Part shown: positions 5,106 to 9,972 of the stretch, piece by piece | How positions within the stretch are numbered: position 1 is the first letter of the stretch | Layout: every line of letters starts with the position of its first letter | Notes under the pieces: generated by a model | Databases searched by the model: none | The model's input: the letters and a program-made list of their open reading frames with translations, nothing else | What the model was told of the DNA's origin: nothing | Program-made: the position numbers and the translations under genes | DNA from: Planctomycetota bacterium | GTDB taxonomy: Bacteria; JAJVIF01; JAPKYR01 | DNA: 9,972 nt | Direction: 5' to 3' | Assembly: GCA_030673355.1 (NCBI GenBank) | Contig: DAOVJF010000058.1 | Location: 1 to 9,972, forward strand

Positions 5106-8100
5106 TTACTCGCCAACCTGATCTTTCTTGAATTTCCTCGAAAACCAGTTGATTAAATTATCGAACAGGGCGTAAACGACAGGTACTACGATCAGGGTTA
5201 AGAGAGTACTTGTGAGGAGCCCCCCGATAACGGCAACGGCCATCGGAGCCCTCATCTCAACACCTGCACCCCCGCCCAGCATCAGGGCGACAGGAAGCAT
5301 TCCGAAAATTGTCGAAAACGTCGTCATCAGGACAGGCCGCAGCCTTACCGGACCCGCGGTCAGCAACGCTTCGGTTACATCCATACCGCGACCGCGCAAC
5401 TGGTTGGTAAACTCGACCACAAGAATCGCGTTTTTGGTCACCAGGCCCATCAGCATGATAATTCCCATCAGGCTGAAAATATTGACTGTCATATTAGCGA
5501 GGAATAACAATCCGAACGCGCCTACGAACGATAACGGCACACTGCTCATGATTGTAACCGGATGCACCAGGTGATTGAATTGCGACGCGAGTATCATGTA
5601 GATCAGGACAATTGCGAGTATCAGTGCAAACGCCATCGATTCGAAGCTTTCCATCATGATATCGGCTTCACCGGTTGTCGCGATTGAAATACCAATCGGG
5701 AGGTCTGGTTCAATTTCGGTTTCCGTATAGTTCACCGCGTCGCCAAGAACAACGCCGTCGTTCATGTTCGCCTGGATCATAACCGACCGGAGCTTGTTTG
5801 AATGGCTGATTTCAGCCTCTCCCGATGTCACAATCACATCCGCGAAACTCCCGACTGGGACAGCAATTGAGTCCTTGCCAGGTGTATTAACAATCAGGCT
5901 CCGAAGATCGTCGGGACGATCGCGATAAGGTTCATCGAGACGGATTCTGACATCATATGACCGTCCCCCTTCACTGTACGTGGCGATCTCATCCTCACCG
6001 CTGACCAGGAACCTGAGTGTCGACCCGATTCCTGACGCGCTCAAGCCGAGATCGGCCGCACGTTCGCGATCGATCAGCACCCTTACTTCCGGCTTTCCTT
6101 CCGCAAGCGTGGTATCGACCTCCCTGAATAGAGGGCTTGTAGCGAATCGAGCTTCTATTTCCCTGGCTGTCTCTTTCAGTAATTCGGTGTCGCTGCCTCG
6201 AAGGATAAATACATATTCGAAACTACTTCCGAAACCGTGCGATGCCCCGACAATAATCTGTACGCCGGGAATAGTCCCGATCCTCTCACGAATTTCGTCC
6301 TCGATATCCCACTTGGTTTTCTCGCGTTCGAGCTTGTCGATAAGATCGACATAGATTGTGCCCTCGTTCTGATTTCCCTGGGTTCCACCACCAAGGGTGC
6401 TGAAAACCATTTCCACTTCGGGAAATTCCATGATGATATTTTCAAGTTCTTCGGTAAGCTCCAGGAGTGAAGTTAACGACGATCCAACCGGGAGTTCGAT
6501 TGATACGAATGCGGATGAATCATCAGGATTTGGGAAAAACTCCTTCTTGGTCATACCGAAGAGGGCAATGGAGACAACCATCACCAGAAATGCGATCAGG
6601 AGCGTCAGACCTTTGAAACGCAGAGCTTTTCCGATCAGCCATTTATAGCCTTTTTCCACATACCGGTAGCCATGATCGAACCATGCCAGGGATTTTATCT
6701 TTCCGCCTTCTTTGCTCATCAGGTATCTCGCGAGCATCGGTGTGAGGAACAATGCCAGCATGGTTGAAGTTAATACCCCGAACGCGATCGTGATACCGTA
6801 CTGGTACATGAATCGTCCGATCAAACCCTTCATGAATGAGAGGGGTATGAATACCGCTACAAGGACAAGCGAAGTTGAAATAACTGCGAATCCGATTTCC
6901 CTGGCTCCGTCTCTTGCGGCCTGGAGAGGTGTTTTACCCTGCTCCAGGTTACGGTAGATATTCTCGACCACCACAATGGTGTCGTCGATCAACATACCTA
7001 CCATCAATGAATAGGCCAGCATGGTTACGTTATTCAGAGTGAATCCAAACGCCCTGACAAAAATCAGCGTTGAAATGATACTGACAGGAATTGTGATTGC
7101 CGCAATTATGGTTGTTCGAAAATTTCCAAGGAAAAGGAGTACTATAAGGATCGCGAGGAAAGCGCCGCCCACGACCTGCTCGTAAACCTGTTTGAAACTA
7201 TCGCGTGTATAAAGCGAATTATCTCTGACCATTTCGATATTGATTCCAGGAGGCTTGGTTTGAATGACCTCGTCAAGAACCTCGTACGCGAGGTCGGCGA
7301 TAGCGACCACATTTCCCCCCGATGACTTGATGAGCGACATGCCGATCGCAGGCTCCCCATTTAATCTCGCCTGGCTCCTGAGGTCGGCAAGGCCGTCCTC
7401 GATAGTCGCAACATCGCTTAGCCTGATCAGGACGTCGTTTTCATCCGAGACGATGATATCGCCAAACTCTTCGACCGAATGCACCTGGCCGTCGGTAATC
7501 AGGCTGAGTTCGTTCTCACCGGTTTCGATTCGTCCGCCGGGAATTTCGGCGTTCCCCTGCCGGATCGCACCAACTATTTCTTCAACCGAAATCATGCGTG
7601 CCGCCATTTTATCCGGATCGAGCCAGATACGGACCTCGCGTTTGCGCATGCCGTAAGTATGTACGGTGCCTACACCCTCGATGCTCTCAAATCTCGGCTG
7701 AAGCGTTTCCTCGACATATAATGCCAGGTCCTGCGGGTCTACATTTCCAGTGACCGCGATCTCGATTATCGGCTGGGTCATCACATCGAGTTTCTGGACC
7801 AGAGGTGATTCAGAACCCTCAGGGAGCGAGGCTTCAATACCTGCGATCCTGTCCCTGATGTCCTGGGCGGCGATATCAATATCGACCTCAAGCTCATACT
7901 CGATAAAGATCATGCTGATGTTTTCAGCCGAAGTGCTGTCCATACTCTTGATACCGGACAACGTCGCGATTTCGTCCTCGATCAGGTCGGTGATCTCGGT
8001 CTCGATAGTTTCAGGATCGGCACCCCTGAATACAGTGGAAACAGTGATCCATGGAAACTCGACGCTCGGGTTATCCTCGATCCCGATATCTCCATACGAG

Positions 8101-8180
8101 ATTAGTCCGAAAATAACCAGCGCCAGTGTTACCATCAGCGCCAGTACCGGTCTGCGAAGTGAAAGCTCAGATAAAAACAT
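5106..8180 (-). CDS. RND multidrug efflux pump inner-membrane subunit, HAE1 (AcrB/MexB) family
   Basis: This is a proton-driven trimeric exporter that moves hydrophobic or amphiphilic compounds from the periplasm or inner membrane through the adaptor and TolC-like channel. At 1024 residues it is close to AcrB (1049). TM1 is at about residues 10-30, followed by a large periplasmic loop (about 31-335), TM2-TM6 (about 336-485), TM7 (about 523-543), a second large loop (about 545-845), and TM8-TM12 (about 846-1008). The TM4 motif GMLIDDTIVVVEN carries the proton-relay pair D399-D400. MGLVTKNAILVVEF in TM10 carries the partner K916. The FFPNPDD motif after TM7 is family-typical. The start at 8180 directly abuts the adaptor stop (TAA-ATG) behind AGGAGG, so translation is probably coupled. 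Both halves are present in one chain and no lesion is seen. The metal-exporting CusA type is unlikely given the HAE1-like motifs; the actual substrate is unknown. Confidence 0.95.
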   Translation of the reverse strand: MFLSELSLRRPVLALMVTLALVIFGLISYGDIGIEDNPSVEFPWITVSTVFRGADPETIETEITDLIEDEIATLSGIKSMDSTSAENISMIFIEYELEVDIDIAAQDIRDRIAGIEASLPEGSESPLVQKLDVMTQPIIEIAVTGNVDPQDLALYVEETLQPRFESIEGVGTVHTYGMRKREVRIWLDPDKMAARMISVEEIVGAIRQGNAEIPGGRIETGENELSLITDGQVHSVEEFGDIIVSDENDVLIRLSDVATIEDGLADLRSQARLNGEPAIGMSLIKSSGGNVVAIADLAYEVLDEVIQTKPPGINIEMVRDNSLYTRDSFKQVYEQVVGGAFLAILIVLLFLGNFRTTIIAAITIPVSIISTLIFVRAFGFTLNNVTMLAYSLMVGMLIDDTIVVVENIYRNLEQGKTPLQAARDGAREIGFAVISTSLVLVAVFIPLSFMKGLIGRFMYQYGITIAFGVLTSTMLALFLTPMLARYLMSKEGGKIKSLAWFDHGYRYVEKGYKWLIGKALRFKGLTLLIAFLVMVVSIALFGMTKKEFFPNPDDSSAFVSIELPVGSSLTSLLELTEELENIIMEFPEVEMVFSTLGGGTQGNQNEGTIYVDLIDKLEREKTKWDIEDEIRERIGTIPGVQIIVGASHGFGSSFEYVFILRGSDTELLKETAREIEARFATSPLFREVDTTLAEGKPEVRVLIDRERAADLGLSASGIGSTLRFLVSGEDEIATYSEGGRSYDVRIRLDEPYRDRPDDLRSLIVNTPGKDSIAVPVGSFADVIVTSGEAEISHSNKLRSVMIQANMNDGVVLGDAVNYTETEIEPDLPIGISIATTGEADIMMESFESMAFALILAIVLIYMILASQFNHLVHPVTIMSSVPLSFVGAFGLLFLANMTVNIFSLMGIIMLMGLVTKNAILVVEFTNQLRGRGMDVTEALLTAGPVRLRPVLMTTFSTIFGMLPVALMLGGGAGVEMRAPMAVAVIGGLLTSTLLTLIVVPVVYALFDNLINWFSRKFKKDQVGE

Positions 8181-9452
8181 TTAACCTCCTTCTCCCTCAA
8201 CCTGAGATTCTTCAATGGATTCAGTCGATTCAAAGGCACTAGTGGTCCTGATCTTCACGCCGTCATCGAGAAACGTGTTGCCAACCACGATAACCCGATC
8301 CGAAATGTCCAGACCACCTGTAATTTCAACAAGGTCGCCTTCCCTGATTCCTGTTTCGACGACCCTCCGTCTGGCCGTCTCTCCTTCAACAACGTATACA
8401 AACTTTTCACCGGCGATTTCTATAATCGCGTTCTCGGGAATGGTGACCGCGGAATCATGAATTTCGAGCGGGATACGAATACTCACGAACATCCCCGGTA
8501 AAAGGCAGACGGAATCTCTTTCCAGGTAGGCGACAACCTTTACGGTTCTTGTCTCAGTATCGACAACAGCACCCAGATAATCGACAGCCGTTTCAACTTC
8601 AGTATCACAGGAATTAAGATCTACGTACAACACAGTACCCACATTCACCTCTCCCATCATACTTTCGGGAATATCAAACCTGAGTTCGAGAAGCTTTCCG
8701 ACATCGTCTCCTTCACCAAGCAGTTTAAAAATCGGTGTGCCCGGAGCTACAATATTTCCCGGATCGAGATAGCGGGTGACTATTCTTCCATTGAATGGGG
8801 CGCGAAGGGTGCCATCGGCAATGATCTCTCCGATCTGAGACGCATTATCGCGGGCCGCCTGGATACTTGAATAAGCTGTATCGGCCTGGGCCTCTGCACC
8901 CAATACCGCATCACGCGCAGAGTTTAGCCCTACTCGCGCATTTTCATACTGCAACTCGACCTGTTCGAACTCAGCCTGGGTAGCGACACCGTCCTCGCGA
9001 AGGCTCTGATACCGGATGTAATTTGTGTCCGCGAGTTCAAATACCGCTTCGGCCTGCTCGACCCGGTTGAGTGCAATCTCGATATTCACATCGGCGGCGG
9101 CAGCCTGGCCCGCTATCGCGTTCGCCTGGCTGAGTGCTGCGCGACGCTGCGCCTGGAAGGTCGATACATCCAATTGGCCGAGATACTGTCCCGCTTCCAC
9201 GTAATCTCCTTCATCGGCGGCCAGGTCGGTTATCAGTCCATTGATCGCGAATGAAACATTCGCCTCCAGCGGGCTTTCAATATCACCGGTGGTGCGGAAC
9301 CAGTCGGTGATTGTGCCGAGTTCAGGATTTTCCGCCACAACCGATACAGCTTCGATTTCATGTTCGGCATCCGGTTCGTCCTGGCATCCCGGTAAAGTTA
9401 TGGCGAGAGCAAGTAGCAATGTAAACAGAATAGCGTATTGATTTCCTCGCAT
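8181..9452 (-). CDS. RND efflux periplasmic adaptor (membrane-fusion protein), lipoprotein, AcrA-like
   Basis: The adaptor bridges the RND trimer and the TolC-like channel. The N-terminus MRGNQYAILF with a hydrophobic stretch leads to a lipobox LPGC (residues 20-23), so C23 should be the lipidated first residue of the mature protein. The first lipoyl half-motif is at about 66-97, followed by a long alpha-helical, coiled-coil hairpin at about 98-210 rich in Ala, Gln and Glu. The second lipoyl half, with LRAPFNGRIVTRYLDPGNIV, is at about 216-235, then beta-barrel and membrane-proximal domains (to about 400) and a Glu/Ser-rich tail. At the hairpin turn R147-x3-L151-x6-T158 matches the RxxxLxxxxxx[ST] motif known to contact the TolC tip. 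C282 and C316 are the only other cysteines and could pair in the periplasm (speculative). The 423-residue length is normal. The ATG at 9452 is 2 bp after the upstream stop, behind AAGGAGG. Confidence 0.94.
   Translation of the reverse strand: MRGNQYAILFTLLLALAITLPGCQDEPDAEHEIEAVSVVAENPELGTITDWFRTTGDIESPLEANVSFAINGLITDLAADEGDYVEAGQYLGQLDVSTFQAQRRAALSQANAIAGQAAAADVNIEIALNRVEQAEAVFELADTNYIRYQSLREDGVATQAEFEQVELQYENARVGLNSARDAVLGAEAQADTAYSSIQAARDNASQIGEIIADGTLRAPFNGRIVTRYLDPGNIVAPGTPIFKLLGEGDDVGKLLELRFDIPESMMGEVNVGTVLYVDLNSCDTEVETAVDYLGAVVDTETRTVKVVAYLERDSVCLLPGMFVSIRIPLEIHDSAVTIPENAIIEIAGEKFVYVVEGETARRRVVETGIREGDLVEITGGLDISDRVIVVGNTFLDDGVKIRTTSAFESTESIEESQVEGEGG
8185..8190 (-). promoter_or_regulatory. 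Ribosome binding site of the RND gene, inside the adaptor gene's 3' end
   Basis: AGGAGG on the minus strand lies four bases before the ATG at 8180, inside the last codons of the adaptor gene, whose TAA touches the ATG. The arrangement fixes the start and implies translational coupling of pump to adaptor. Confidence 0.7.
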
Positions 9453-9454
9453 GG

Positions 9455-9972
9455 TTACTGAGCCTCCTTGGCTGCGATTATTAAAGCTATCAGATCGGAT
9501 GTGGGCATCCCGACAGCGCGGGAAAGCCCGGCAAGTCCGGTATAGTAGTCGTATAGAACCTGGATGTAATTCAAATCTGTCTGTGCGAGAGTAGCCTCTG
9601 CATCGAGAACTTCGATCATCAGCCCAAGACCCTCTTCCTGCCTTCTGCGTGCGACACGTGCGGCTTCCCGGGCCTGCACGAGCGCCTCCCTGCCGACCTC
9701 AAGGTTGCCAAGCTGGGTTTTCACAAAAAGAAACGCCTGCTCGACCTGTTGCAGAATAAGGGTTTCAAGCGCGTCGCGTTGCAGATCGAGTAATTCAAGC
9801 TGTGTTTCGAGAGGTGCGATGCGGTCATCGACACTCCCGAAATCATAAAGGTCCCAGGAAAGCGTGAGGGTCCCGGAAAGCGTTCCATCGGATGCCGATA
9901 GATCGCCGCCGCTTCCGGAATAGTCGGCATTAAGGCTGAGTCCCGGGATTCTTGAGGATCGAATCGAATCTA
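9455..9972 (-). CDS. TolC-like outer-membrane efflux protein, C-terminal part (5' truncated by window edge)
   Basis: The frame is open from the window edge (first full codon at 9970) to TAA at 9455-9457, giving 171 residues. The GTG at 9724 is internal and not a start. The beginning (IPGLSLNADYSGSGG, then GTLTLSWDLYDFGS) has the alternating pattern of the TolC outer-membrane beta-strands, and WDLYDFGS is a family-typical end of that strand. Two long amphipathic helices follow with ALETLILQQVEQAFLFV, ARRRQEEGLGLMIEVLDAEATL and LNYIQVLYDYYTGLAGLSRAVG. The last of these is the classic C-terminal helix, with DAEATLAQTDLNY matching the usual 'D-A-x-x-x-L-x-x-A-x-x-N' pattern. This is one of the two halves of an outer-membrane factor; the N-terminal half and signal peptide lie outside the window. 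It is the first visible gene of the OMF-MFP-RND operon, and any promoter or regulator would be beyond the right edge. Confidence 0.92.
   Translation of the reverse strand, partial: DSIRSSRIPGLSLNADYSGSGGDLSASDGTLSGTLTLSWDLYDFGSVDDRIAPLETQLELLDLQRDALETLILQQVEQAFLFVKTQLGNLEVGREALVQAREAARVARRRQEEGLGLMIEVLDAEATLAQTDLNYIQVLYDYYTGLAGLSRAVGMPTSDLIALIIAAKEAQ
9463..9469 (-). promoter_or_regulatory. Ribosome binding site of the adaptor gene
   Basis: AAGGAGG on the minus strand is a near-perfect Shine-Dalgarno ten bases before the adaptor ATG. It is embedded in the last codons of the outer-membrane-factor gene and supports the chosen start and a polycistronic message. Confidence 0.7.

Noticed and set aside
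7264..8184. Several plus-strand open frames of 80-144 codons opposite the RND gene.
   Set aside because: They are Ser/Ile/Arg-rich translations of the complementary strand of a well-recognised transporter, without recognisable domains.
9455..9724. A small separate 89-residue gene starting at the GTG at 9724.
   Set aside because: The frame stays open upstream to the window edge with clear TolC-family sequence, so this is only the end of a longer gene.

Overview
The window looks like a piece of an uncultured, diderm (Gram-negative type) bacterial genome of roughly 50% GC. A separate, AT-richer piece appears to be joined on at the left end. The diderm call rests on a complete-looking OMF-MFP-RND efflux operon with a lipoprotein adaptor and a TolC-like outer-membrane partner. 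No rRNA or other phylogenetic marker lies in the main part, so I do not name a phylum. All convincing genes are on the minus strand and are read from right to left.

Right half (5106-9972): a tightly packed tripartite efflux operon in the order outer-membrane factor (C-terminal part only, cut by the window edge), lipoprotein membrane-fusion protein, and HAE1-type RND pump. Gaps are 2 bp and 0 bp, and a strong Shine-Dalgarno precedes each of the two downstream genes. The proton-relay Asp-Asp pair and Lys of the pump are present, so it should be active.

Middle (1567-4876): galT (galactose-1-phosphate uridylyltransferase), then a 729-residue GH57 alpha-glucanase, then the start of a second GH57 enzyme of the amylase/4-alpha-glucanotransferase type. 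This looks like one carbohydrate operon for alpha-glucan and galactose/UDP-sugar metabolism. The 229-bp spacer upstream of galT holds a possible extended -10 promoter, an inverted repeat near its -35 position, and an imperfect direct repeat.

Left end (1-1503): the most unusual part. One open frame starts as a GH57 enzyme. Just after the GH57 catalytic GDDGEKF motif it continues in frame as the C-terminal half of methionyl-tRNA synthetase, with KMSKS, the anticodon-binding helices and a typical LFPRL end. GH57 loses its C-terminal half and MetRS loses its HIGH half, base composition drops, and both families have an E-K-F...W-P pattern at the crossing point. I read this as a chimeric joint, most likely an assembly artefact, rather than a new bifunctional enzyme. 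Inside the MetRS part lies an exactly 90-bp palindrome-ended element, inserted in frame so that it adds 30 residues. It resembles the dispersed 'NDSEES/ERSEGP' class of palindromic repeats.

Apart from the joint and the palindromic insert, the gene content is ordinary. I found no CRISPR array, insertion sequence, tRNA or unrecognised multigene system.
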